From positions 25,208,067 through 25,272,066 of the forward strand of contig JARWKL010000010.1 in NCBI GenBank assembly GCA_029961685.1: a stretch of 64,000 nucleotides of DNA, given 5' to 3'. The first letter of the stretch is position 1; each line of letters begins with the position of its first letter. Positions 52,332 through 62,770 of the stretch are shown here, piece by piece. The notes under the pieces are model-generated. The model saw nothing but the letters and a program-made list of their open reading frames with translations. It ran no database searches and was not told the DNA's origin. The position numbers were made by a program, and so were the translations under genes. The stretch is from Aristolochia californica (Eukaryota; Streptophyta; Magnoliopsida; Piperales; Aristolochiaceae).

Positions 52332-52717
52332 GGTTACGGGTTACGGGTTACGGGTCTTCCAGGCATTACCGTAGGGATAGTAGGAAGACATGGGGAAGAC
52401 GAAAACGAAAGATCAAGCCTAAGGGAAGCTTGAAAACCCTAGAGCTCGTTGAGGAGAACTCTAAGCCTCTTTACGCTAAATTTAACCTAATTCTTAATAC
52501 TTCAATGCTTCATTTTCTCATTACTCTTACCCCTTAAATAGGGTTCACCCTGTTAGGGTTTAATAAAATATTACAGAAATATCCCTATGAATAAAATATT
52601 CCAAAAATATCCCTATTAATAAATAATTCCAAAAATAGCCCTATGGCCTAAAACTGAAATAAAATAAAGTAAATTAAATAAAACAACTAAAATAATAATG
52701 TTATTACGTGCATAACA
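52332..52717 (-). repeat. F1-5 LTR d, inverted and truncated
   Basis: Reverse complement of LTR c over about 386 bp. The junction has GGTTACGGGTTACGGGTTACGGG, a 7-bp motif in three copies. Confidence 0.9.
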
Positions 52718-52722
52718 AATTA

Positions 52723-53455
52723 GTTGCCAATACCTCAAAATAACAATCCAGCCGAAGACAGAAAACAGAGTCTAGTTGAGTCAGACATCAGACCAAATTA
52801 GCCAATTCACAGAAGAAATATGTTTAAAACTTGGGACCCAAACATGTATACCGAGGAAAAAGTTTGATCGAGTTAGGTTGACCTGAATGAGTTGACTCGG
52901 TCAGAGTTGGCCTATGTTAACTCGATAGACTGGTGCGGCTCATTAGACTGGACGAGTAGCCCGGTTCACTGGGTTGACTTGACAAGGTTAATATATGCAC
53001 CATGGTAGACATAAGGTAATGCACTGGATTAAGTTTGGTTTCCTAACTTAGGAAATAATTTAAATCGGTCAATAGTATCATCTTCCTCACCGCGCTAGCT
53101 TCTGAACAATGCGAGAGATCTCAGACGACAATCATGGTAGGAGATCTTGGTGAAGCAACGGACGAAAGATCAATTAGCAAATAAACTTTCTGAAATCAGT
53201 AGAATCATCATCCTCCCGAAGTGGCAACCCAGCTCGGTAGAACGGAAATAATCTAGCAAACAGAGACTCGAAAATAAGAGCGGTCAAATAGTTGTGAGAT
53301 ATAATGAGAAATTAGCAACGTGTCTAATGCTCAGCAAAGATCTGGCAGATACCAACCATCTAGAAAATGAAGATAAATCAGAAAGATATGAGCCAGAGTC
53401 AACTTGGAAGGTTATCGAAAAGATACCAACCAGCTAGCAAAAATCTTCCCGTGAG
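52723..53455. other. Unassigned sequence right of F1-5
   Basis: Contains GAGTTGACTCGG-type phrases like 48950 and a short TTTCCTAACTTAGGAAA palindrome (53040), so it is probably related to the N3/F1 internal regions. No coding signal. Confidence 0.4.
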
Positions 53456-53977
53456 TGTCAAACGCCTAGCCAATACAACCCAAAAGATTGGTCTGTTAAG
53501 TACGGAAAGTCAAGTAGCTAACCCAGGTGGACCAGGGATGGATGGAACCTAACCCAGGTGGACCGGAACCACCTAGCTCTGACACCCACCATTCCCTTTT
53601 CCTACCATTTCTATTGGGATTCGAATGTGGAACGTGATGCCCAGCTCTGATACTATGTCAAATGCCTAGCCAATACAACTCAACAGACCAGTCTATTAAG
53701 TGCAAAAAGCCAAGTACCTAACCCAGGTGGACCAGGGGTAGACGGAACCTAACCGAGGTGGACTGGAAGCACCTAGCTCTGACACCCACCATTCCCTACT
53801 ATTTTCGCCAGGATTCGAACGTGGAACGTGGTGCCCAGCTCTGATACCATGTCAAATGCCTAGCAAATACATCCCAAAAGATCGGTCTGTTAAGTGCGGA
53901 AACCAAGTACCTAGCCTAGGTGGACCAGGGGTGGACGGAACCTAACCAAGGTGGACCGGAACCACCTAGCTCTGTTA
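53456..53977 (-). mobile_element. TRIM T4: three LTRs in tandem, with TSD
   Basis: LTRs at 53456-53584, 53656-53784 and 53850-53977 (about 129 bp each) are separated by two internal segments of 71 and 65 bp. TSD GTGAG flanks the whole (53451-53455 and 53978-53982). Each internal segment has a minus-strand PBS (TAGTATCAGAGCTGGG / TGGTATCAGAGCTGGG) and a B-box-like CGTTCGAATCC or CATTCGAATCC. No coding capacity. Confidence 0.9.
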
Positions 53978-53982
53978 GTGAG

Positions 53983-55200
53983 ATCAAATTATTTTTTCTG
54001 GTTGTCTTGCTCTACTTTGTGTTGTTGTTTTCGGAATGAAGTATAAGATTCCAGCAGGATAATCTTCCAGTAGTGCAAAACCTTCTGATGATAGCTAGTG
54101 TTGATTTAGGAAATTTGCTAGAGTAATTACTACTAGAGATTAATTCGGATAGAGCACTGGACGAAAATTGATAGGAAACTTGCCCAGATAGCAACGTGAT
54201 ACAACCAGACTTTTCTAGCAATATTCTTCAAGAAAATCAACAATGTCTAGCGAGCAACTTATCGTACGAGATGGAAGGCAATTTACTGGATGAGATTGAA
54301 GGTATCTAGACATATGATCTTCCTTCTAGAAATAATGTTGGAGATAGTGATGCCAACCTCCACTGTTTAACAGAAACTTTCTCAGTTAATGGAGTAGCAG
54401 AAACGGCAGCAACAGTCGTGGTAAGCTAGCAATGAAGCATATTCAAACGCATAATCGACAGTAGTAATGGTAAATAATTTTTATGAAATAAGAAACAGCT
54501 CCGGAAACAGTGGTGGTGCCTGATCATTCGATATATTTTGGAGAAGATGCCAATACAGTCTGAGCAAGAACTTCCATTAATGAGTAGAGAATGGACAGAT
54601 TTCTAGGACAGAGAAAAGACCAGCCCCGCCTACAGACCAAACAGATTCCGTGAAGCTTCCTCTTGTTCTTGAGCTTGCCGCATGTTGAGAAGAAGTCGTT
54701 TTCTGAAGACAACCCCCGCTTCCATCACTAATGAAACTGGCCAATTCCTTCCCTCCCTTGTAGTTGCAGTTTTGGGTGTTGCCATAACACTGGTAAAATT
54801 GGCATGATCGCTTTCCAAATCCTTCAGAAACTCATACTGAATCAAGGGTCCATTTCTCCAAGATCTATCCATATTTCATACTCTTCAATCTGATGGATTA
54901 ACCTTCCTCAGCATTGACCGCCACGGGGATCGCATCTATTGCTTCACTCAGTGCTTGTTGGCATCCAATGCAAGCAACTGCAGCGTGTGTCAAAGTAACA
55001 CATTGTAGAAGAATTCCTTCTCTCTAACGGGAAGAAAAAAATTGCACTGTATAATGTTGGGTAGCAGGAGAAAACGAGCAATAAAATAAAAAAAATGAAG
55101 TTGTAACTATGAAAAACGAACCATTAATATGAGAATCAAAAAAGAAAAAAATGAGTTTCTGGAATCCTGAAAACCATAGCTACAAATCCTAAAAATTAAT
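53983..55200 (-). other. Probable N4 internal region with unassigned open frames
   Basis: Lies downstream (minus strand) of the N4 PBS at 55201-55212. Minus frames at 54524-54872 (MDRSWRNGPLIQYEFLKD.., QALSEAIDAIPVAVN near 54940) are not copia proteins and I do not recognise them. They may be captured exons but the support is weak. Confidence 0.4.
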
Positions 55201-55212
55201 GCTCTGATACCA

Positions 55213-55611
55213 TGTTGATTTTCAGTACTCCATGGATTTAGCTCATGGAGAAAGAAGAACAGACACCCATTGGGAGAAAACAGGAAGAAGAAAAGGTTAT
55301 GGACTTATTGTCCTAATCCTCCCCCTAAACTCAATTTATAGATTAATCAGACTTCAATATTACAATTATGACCTTGGAACTTAACGTAATTACATCAATG
55401 CCATCTCTATGAGATGACTCTTTAGTTACCACCCTACCATCACTATATGTGGGCCTATGGGCCTTCTCCTTGGTCTATGGGCCTTGAGGCCATCTTCCAC
55501 ATCTCTTGGATGTGTGAGCCTTCCTTGGTCTTATGGGCTTGAGCCCATCTTCTAACATACTTGGATGCAAAGGCATTCCTTGGTCATGTGGGCTTGGATC
55601 CATTTTCAAAA
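55213..55611 (-). repeat. N4 5' LTR
   Basis: 399 bp similar to the LTR at 49982-50410, followed on the minus strand by the PBS ATGGTATCAGAGC. Its outer end is TTTCAAAA instead of TTTCAACA. Confidence 0.75.
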
Positions 55612-55620
55612 ATTTTACAA

Positions 55621-56122
55621 TGTGTTTTATTGATTGATGGTATGATCGATTAATATCTTCCCATTGGGTCTGATATTTTAAGTTGATCGTTCAAGTTTTT
55701 GGAAGACAGCTCAAAGGGACATTAAGGTAAATACCTTCCCCACGTCAAAGAGTTGGCAAATTGTGTAAATTAATGTCATTCTTGTAAGGATGGAATAAGG
55801 TTGCAATTAGAGAAGATGTTGTATGTCTACTTATGTCGTTTCCTTTTGAAAGTTTGTACCCCTAAGGGCCATGTAGTGATTGTAACCTTCCCTCATAAAC
55901 TATAAATAGAGGCTCAAGGCAAGGGGTAGACCATTAAGTCCCCCCTCTTCTCTCTCAAATTTTCACTTACTCTTTTCTCTCAAACCTTTTTTTCTCTCTC
56001 TCCATCTCCCTAGTCATCCCTCTTTTCTTCTCCTTCTTCCTATTCTTTTCTTCTCTTCTTCTTCTTTCTCTCCTCTCTCACTCTCTTGGACAAGTACCTA
56101 TCATGGGATCTTAAATCTAACA
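55621..56122 (+). repeat. Cop3 5' LTR
   Basis: Runs from TGTGTTTTATTGATTG to CTTAAATCTAACA, followed by TGGTATCATAGCATTAG, a PBS with one change. The end resembles Cop2 LTRs. TATAAATAGAGG is near 55910. Confidence 0.75.
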
Positions 56123-56688
56123 TGGTATCATAGCATTAGCTTTGGGATCCAAAAATTATGATGTTAGTTAATCGGATCCTTCGAGATCTGATCACCGGGT
56201 CTACACTCATTGTGGAGGATAGAATCATTTAGTGGAAAATAGTTGGAATCTGCATGGGAAACAAGATTGAGCCATTGCTAACCAGATCTCGGTTGATACT
56301 GATAAAAATGAAGACAACTTTAGTGACTCAAAAGCAAGCAAACTATAATCTATGAAGATTATGAATTCTTGCAAAGATTGAAGTCTTTGATGGTATCTTC
56401 TCCTGCATCTTCTTCCACTTCTACTGCCACTACCACTTCTGATATGCTCTCTACCACTTCCTCCTCTTCATCTTGGATCATTGATTGAGGAGCTTATGAG
56501 CATTTGACAGGTAACAAAATTTTATTACATTCCATATCTCCCTGTTTATCTGACAAGTTTGTTACCATAGCTGATGGATCCCAAACCAAGTTCTTGGGAA
56601 GGGATCCTCCTCTATTACACCTTTGCTTTCACTTATTAATGTCTTATTTGTTCCCCAATTTAATTTAAAATTATTGTTTGTTAGCCAA
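56123..56688 (+). pseudogene. Cop3 gag and protease remnant
   Basis: Most of Gag is missing. YEDYEFLQRLKSL-like text near 56345 and a Ser/Thr-rich stretch lead into SSWIID-x-GAYEHLTGN near 56470, where the DSG Ser codon is TGA. CLSDKFVTIADGSQTK and LLSLINVLFVPQFNLKLL follow. Confidence 0.7.
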
Positions 56689-57061
56689 TTTATGGACTCC
56701 ATAGCATCAAGAGTGGCTAACCGGAGAAGAGAAGAGATGGAATAACTTGTATTTCAGTACCTTAGGGGTTTAATTGTAATTTGAAGTTCCATAAGGGTCT
56801 AATTATAATTATAGAACCTTTGATGTTTTCCTTGACCTATTTAGGGCGTCAAGTGATGGAATGAAAACAAGCATTGATCATTAGTCTAAATGAGATCAGG
56901 TTCTCTCTCTAAAGAGGCCTACAGTTGGAGCTCCTTCAAAGGCTCACGTCCCTTCATCATTGGGCGTTCCAAGAACCCCAAATCCTTCCCTTCTCCGTCA
57001 TTCAATCTGGAAGCTAGAGGAGATCGCCGGGTGACTCGATCCATGGCTAGAGAGCCTAACA
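56689..57061 (+). repeat. G3 5' LTR
   Basis: 373 bp. Its first bases are TTTATGG where the 3' LTR has TGTTATGG. The Gag ATG at 57043 lies inside it. Confidence 0.9.
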
Positions 57062-57985
57062 TCGTGGTATCAGACAGGACCACCCTTAGTGATTCCTCTT
57101 CCCCTGCAGAAATTCAAAATTTTGTGGAAGAGAACCATGTTGATCTACAATCTCAAATCAATGGCTTGGAGGGAAAATTCCAAATGTTGCTGTCATGCAT
57201 GGAGGAAGGCTTTACCCAGCTTTCAGTCCAGATGGCATCCTCCTCACGCCCAACAGATCATCTCAACCCTCATCCAACGCCTCCACCTCCTCCGCTGCGC
57301 CAAACACCTCCACCTCGTGGGAACCTCAATCCAGCACCCCCTACCGTGCCAAGGTACACAAAGCTTGATTTTCCAACGTATGATGGGTCCTCCGACCCTT
57401 TAATGTGGTTGCACAGGTGTGATCATTTCTTTTCCAATAAAAGAACTCTGCCCGAAGGCAAGGTTCAATTAGCTGCTTTCCACATGCTCGATGAAGCGCT
57501 TATGTGGTTTCATCAATTCAAAAACGAGTTTGTGGTCTATGATTGGGAATTTTTCAAAGAAAATTGTATGTTACGGTTTGGTCCTCCGCTTCGCAGCAAC
57601 CCAGTTGGGGATTTGGTCAATCTAAAACAACTTGGCACTATAGAACAATATCAGAAATTGTTCCAAGAAAAACTTGCTCGTGCAAGTCATTTGGTCCGAC
57701 CTGAACTTTATGTCAATTTGTTCACGGCTGGCCTGGTAGAACCCCTTCGCCTAGAAGTGGAATTGGAAGCCCCCACCTCCCTAGCCCACGCCATGAATTT
57801 GGAAAGAGCATTGGACACCAAACAGTGCCTCTTCCGTGAGTCATTAAACAAACGTCCCCCTTGGCCACCTCACCCACAGCCCCATGGTCCTTATTCCACT
57901 AACCCCAGGCCTCCTCCCAACCACCCCTCACCACCACCACCACCAGCCTTACACCCCCACCGGGATTTATCAAACGTCTGACAAA
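57043..57985 (+). pseudogene. G3 gag
   Basis: Starts MAREPNIVVSDRTTLSDSSS, translated across the LTR end and PBS. A coiled-coil-like part, a Pro-rich linker and capsid text follow: PRYTKLDFPTYDGSSDPLMW, LRFGPP, GDLVNLKQLGTIEQYQKLFQ and NLFTAGLVEPLRLEVE. It is open for about 313 codons. Shifts near 57950-57985 separate it from the zinc knuckle CFNCDEKFVKGHQC (58022-58063). Confidence 0.85.
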
Positions 57986-58498
57986 GCAGAAATTGATCAA
58001 AGAAGGGCTCAGGGCCTATGTTTCAATTGTGATGAAAAATTCGTCAAGGGCCATCAATGCAAAAGACTATTTTGGGTAGAAATAGAAGACCCCTCAGAGG
58101 ATGACTTTCAGGAGGATATGGACCAAACCGAAGAGGAAACACTAGAAATCTCCTTCCATGCCATGACAAGCCTGCAGAGCACCAATACCATGCAGGTCCA
58201 TGCCACCATGAACCATCATATTCTGCTCGCACTCGTGGACTCAGGCAGCACACATAATTTTATAAGCAGCCAGGCAGCACAACAGTTGGGGTTATCACTA
58301 CAGCAGAAATCAGGAATATCAGTCTCAGTGGCTAATGGTGACAAGGTCACCACTGTGGGTTTTGGTTCAGCAGTGCCCTTTACTATTGAAGGTCACTTCT
58401 TTGTAGCAGATTTTTTGGTCATACCGCTGGCTGGGTTTGACCTCGTATTGGGCATTAAATGGCTACAACGATTGGGTCCGATCTTATGGGATTTCTAA
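57986..58498 (+). pseudogene. G3 zinc knuckle and protease
   Basis: CFNCDEKFVKGHQC, an acidic linker, then LLALVDSGSTHNFISSQA (catalytic DSG) and DLVLGIKWLQRLGPILWDF. A TAA at 58496 ends the frame, but the same frame continues from 58499 into RT, so this is a single nonsense change. Confidence 0.85.
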
Positions 58499-59990
58499 TC
58501 TCTTACCATGAGTTTTAAACAGGACACCCATCCGATCACCCTCCAGGACAATAGCGCCCAGCGGCCATGCAGCCTCCAAACACTTTCGTTGGATCCTTCA
58601 AAAGGGGATAACTTAGCTTCATTGTTGGCAGAATATGCTGATTTATTTCAGGACCCTGCCGACCTTCCTCCTATACGAGAGTGTGATCACAGAATTCGTT
58701 TGAAAATGGGCACCGAACCAGTGGTAGTGCGTCCCTACCGCTATCCCCATGTGCAAAAAGATGAGATAGAAAGACAATATCAACAAATGCTCCAACAAGG
58801 TATTATTCAGCCTAGTCATTCTCCTTTTTCTTCCCCGATATTGCTGGTAAAGAAATCAGATAAATTTTGGCGCTTTTGTGTGGATTACCGTGAACTCAAT
58901 GCTCGCACCATCAAAGATAAATTTCCAATTCCAGTGGTCAATGAATTATTAGATGAGCTACATGGCTCTCAATTATTTACAAAGTTGGACTTGAAATCTG
59001 GCTACCATCATATTCGGGTTTATTTGGAGGATATCAAAAAAACTGCCTTCCGCACCCACCATGGTCACTACGAGTTCTTGGTGATGCCATTTGGGCTATC
59101 CAATGCCCCGTCCACCTTTCAAGCGCTTATGAACCAGGTATTTCGCCCTTTCTTACGGAAGCATGTCTTAGTTTTTTTTGACGATATACTGGTCTATAGC
59201 AAAACTTGGGAAGCACATTTGCACCAATTGCGACAGGTTTTCACAATTCTCCGAGCACACCATTTATTTCTCAATCGTGCCAAATGTGACTTTGCCACAT
59301 CCGAAGTAGCTTATTTGGGGCATGTGATCTCGGCATATGGGGTGAAACCAGATTTCAGCAAGATACAATCGGTTATGGATTGGCCCACACCTCACTCTGT
59401 TACAGCTTTGAAAGGCATCTTTGGTCTCGCAGGGTATTATAGAAAATTTATCAAAGAATATGGTCACCTGGTAGCGCCATTGCACAATTTACTGAAGAAG
59501 CATGCCTTTCAGTGGTCTCAGTTGGCAGACTCCTCATTTAACAACTTAAAATAGGTATTAGCGTCAGCCCCAGTTCTCCAATTGCCCAACTTTGCCGAAA
59601 ATTTCATCATCGAATGCGATGCATCCGGGGGAGGGATAGGTGCCATCTTGCAGCAACAGGGTCACCCCATTGCCTATTTCAGCCACCATCTCACTCCTCA
59701 CCATCACAAGTTAGCCACTTATGAAAGGGAACTCATCGGTTTGGCCAAAGCCGTGCAGCATTGGAGGCCGTATCTGTGGGGCAGACCTTTTGTGATACGG
59801 ACAGACCACTGTAGCCTCAAATACTTATTGGAGCAGCGCCTTACTACATCCCCACAACAACAATGGCTCAACAAATTGATGGGATTCGATTTTCAGGTGG
59901 AATACAAACCGGGTTATCTCAACCGGGCAGCAGACGCCTTGTCCCGCAGAGAACTAGGGGATTCACACTTGCACGCACTGAGCCACCCCA
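58499..59990 (+). pseudogene. G3 reverse transcriptase and RNase H
   Basis: [85 protein letters not shown] and VLVFFDDILVYSK, so the active-site Asp pair is intact. The thumb and connection end at NNLK, where a TAG at 59552 interrupts. RNase H follows in the same frame: IECDASGGGIGAILQQQ, YERELIGLAKAVQHWRPYLW, RTDHCSLKYLLEQ and AADALSRRELG. It is the best preserved RT in the window. Confidence 0.85.
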
Positions 59991-61389
59991 AGTCCCCTTT
60001 GCTGGACACAATCCGTCAGGATACTAGCCATCATCCAGATCTCCTTGCATTACAAGCTCAAATCGAAAACCATTCCAAGGACAAGAACTGGACACTACAG
60101 GACGGTCTCATTCCATATAAAGGACGCATATATCTTCATCCTTCGTCGGTACTCCTTCCTGCCATTATTGCCTCCTTTCATGATAGTACACATGAGGGCC
60201 AGCAGAAGACATACTTCCGCCTCAGTCGGGAGTTTTATTGGAGAGGTATGAAGCGGATCATTGCTGAATATGTTGCAGCGTGCCAGGTCTGTCAAAGGAA
60301 TAAGTCTGAATCCTTACAACCCGCCGGCTTGCTACAGCCACTTCAACTTCCTTCACAGGTATGGGCAGATCTCTCAATGGATTTTATTGATGGTCTTCCT
60401 CCTTCTGTAGGGAAATCTGTTATTCTTGTTGTGGTAGACCGGTTCTCGAAATATGCCCACTTTATGGCCCTCAGCCATCCGTATACAGTAACACAAGTCG
60501 CTCAGCTCTTCATGGATAATATTGTCCGTCTCCATGGCCCTCACCAGTAAATTTTGGGGGGAACTATTTAAGCTCCATGGCTCTAAGTTGGCTTTTTCTT
60601 CGGCATACCACCCTCAAACAGACGGCCAGACAGAGGTGGTTAACCGCACATTGGTGATGTATTTGCGGTGCTTTGTGGGGGACACACCCCGACAGTGGGT
60701 TCGTTGGTTAGTATGGGCGGACTATTGTTATAATACCTCATACCACACCGCACTGGGTACTACCCCTTTTCGAGTTGTTCATGGACGCGAACCTCCGCGC
60801 CTACTTTCTTATGAACCGGGTCTTCTCGGGTAGCGGCATTGAACCAAGCATTAGCCGACAGAGATGCAATGCTTGCGTAAGTCCGCCTTCAGTTACAACG
60901 TTCACTAGCAACTATGAAGCATACTTATGACAAAGGACATCGTCCCCTTTCCTTTGCACCTGGAGAATTTGTTTGGCTCAAACTTCAACCATACCGCCAA
61001 CTATCTCTTGCCGCCATCAAACGCCATAAGCTTTCTCCAAAATTTTATGGGCCATTCCAGGTCATGCAGCGTATTGGCACTGTGGCGTATCGTTTGAAAC
61101 TACCGCCAGACGCCAAGCTCCATGACATCTTCCACGTCTCCCTTCTCAAGCCGTTCAAGGGAGACTCACCACTGCTGCATACCCCTCTGTCTCCTCTCAA
61201 AGATGGCAGGTCCATGCCCACGCCCGCTCAAATCCTTCAAGCCAGGCGAGTGAACAACGCTTGGGAAGTGCTGGTTCGGTGGACTAACAAGGAATTGATA
61301 GAAGCCTCTTGGGAGACACTCGAGTCCTTCCAGACTCTATTCCCCACTTTCGAGCTTGAGGACAAGCTCTTTCTTTAGGAGGGGGGTGA
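59991..61389 (+). pseudogene. G3 integrase and chromodomain-like end
   Basis: Zinc finger HDSTHEGQQKTY..CQVCQRNK, core WADLSMDFIDGLPPSVGKSV (first Asp). After NIVRLHG a small deletion removes the SDRD segment with the second Asp, and the frame shifts to KFWGELFKLHGSKLAFSS, YHPQTDGQTEVVNRTL (Glu kept). A further shift lies at about 60830. The end LHDIFHVSLLKPFKG, ILQARRVNNAWEVLVRWTN, ASWETLESFQ and FELEDKLFL is open from 60914 to 61378. Confidence 0.85.
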
Positions 61390-61763
61390 TGTTATGGACA
61401 CCATAGCATCAAGCGTGGCTAACCGGAGAAGAGAAGAGATGGAATAACTTGTATTTCAGTACCTTAGGGGTTTAATTATAATTTGAAGTTCCATAAGGGT
61501 CTAATTGTAATTATAGAACCTTTGATGTTTTCCTTGACCTATTTAGGGCTTCAAGTGATGGAATGAAAACAAGCATTGATCATTAGTCTAAATGAGATCA
61601 GGTTCTCTCTCTAAAGAGGCCTAAGGTTGGAGCTCCTTCAAAGGCTCACGTCCCTTCATCATTGGGCGTTCCAAGAACCCCAAATCCTTCCCTTCTCTGT
61701 CATTCAATCTGGAAGCTAGAGGAGATCGCCGGGTGACTCAATCCATGGCTAGAGAGCCTAACA
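61390..61763 (+). repeat. G3 3' LTR
   Basis: 374 bp, TGTTATGGACACCATAGC to GAGAGCCTAACA, following AGGAGGGGGGTGA. Confidence 0.9.
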
Positions 61764-61768
61764 GCCAA

Positions 61769-62770
61769 CTCACCAAACGCTTCAATTGCTCCATCACCTT
61801 CTCACCTTCTTTTTTGTGTTTTTTAGGATCTAACAACAAAACAGTTGATTGTTGGAGGCCGTGAGCAGGGTGCCCTTTATTACTTGGAATTGCCTCCGGT
61901 GGCTACAATTTCCACTTCTTAGGCAAAAGCAAGATTATGACACAACTTGTTCGGTCATCCGTCAGCATCATCACTTCAACAATTATTTTATTTTTTAAAA
62001 ACATTATCTAGTTTAAACTATGAATTATGTTAGTTGAGCAAACACCAGAGGACCACATACTCTCCTCGAGCTGAAATTAAAGGTGTTGCTCCCTTTTATT
62101 TAATTCAATTTGATGTATGGGGACCATTGAGTGTCTTGAATATTTTACAAATTAAGTATTTTGTTACATTTGTGGATAATTTTACTCAAGTCACAAGGTT
62201 GTTTTTGTTCAAAGAAAGATCTGAGATTTTTTCCATTTTTAATCCCTTTCATGTCATACTAAAAACCCAGTTTCGTAAAAACATCCAAGTTTTTCATTAT
62301 AATAATGCCAAAGAGTACTTTTCTGGTATTTTCAATCATTTTGTCAAGATCAAGGCATTATCCATCAGACATCATGTGCCTACACCCCTCAACAAAATGG
62401 TGTAGCTAAAAAAAAAAATTAAACATCTCCTAGAGGTAGCCCAAGACCTGCTCTATTCTATGAATGTGCCTATTTTTATTGGCCACACGCCATACTTAAT
62501 GTTTGATTTCTTATTAATCGGTTGCCTTTCTCAATGCTTAAACATAATTCCCCTTAGTCATTATTTCCTGATGAAGACATTGTCTCTCTTCCCATGAAAG
62601 TCTTTGGATGCATATTTTTTGTTCATGTCACATCCCCATAAAGAGTAAGCTTGATCCTAAATCTCTCAAGTGTATCTTCTTGGGTTACTCTCGTACCCAA
62701 AAAGGTTATGTATGCTATAATCCCTCTCTTCAGAAGGTACTTATCTCTGGGGATGTTACTTTTTTTAGGA
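61769..62770 (+). pseudogene. Cop3 pre-integrase and integrase
   Basis: LTKRFNCSITFSPSFLCF continues from 56688. VGGREQGALYYLELPP is pre-integrase-like. SKHQRTTYSPRAEIKGVAPF and LIQFDVWGPLSVLN (first Asp) follow, then HYNNAKEYFSG, where the second Asp is Asn, then YTPQQNGVA. Frameshifts lie near 62300 and 62400. The integrase end VFGCIFFVHVTS and IFLGYSRTQKGYVCYNP lies at 62600-62730. Confidence 0.75.

Larger units (their letters stand above)
50560..52717 (+). mobile_element. F1-5: rearranged F1 insertion with four LTRs, one inverted
   Basis: Order: LTR a (50560-50987, plus), PBS, internal region, tail and purine tract, LTR b (51458-51886, plus), LTR c (51887-52315, plus) directly abutting LTR b, PBS (52316-52331), then LTR d (about 52332-52717) inverted and lacking its first 55 bp or so. 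AATTA flanks the whole block (50555-50559 and 52718-52722). Both outer ends are therefore U3 ends (TGTTATGCAC). Confidence 0.85.
56689..61763 (+). mobile_element. Ty3/gypsy chromovirus G3, complete structure, coding region broken
   Basis: 5' LTR 56689-57061, PBS from 57062 (TCGTGGTATCAGACAGG), gag, PR, RT, RNase H, INT, chromodomain-like end, 3' LTR 61390-61763, TSD GCCAA (56684-56688 and 61764-61768). By eye about nine substitutions separate the LTRs. It is the closest relative of G1a. Confidence 0.9.

Noticed and set aside
52316..52354. Telomere-like repeat (GGTTACG in three copies)
   Set aside because: Plant telomere repeats are TTTAGGG. This motif comes from the LTR phrase GGGTTACGGGTC and lies at a rearrangement junction.
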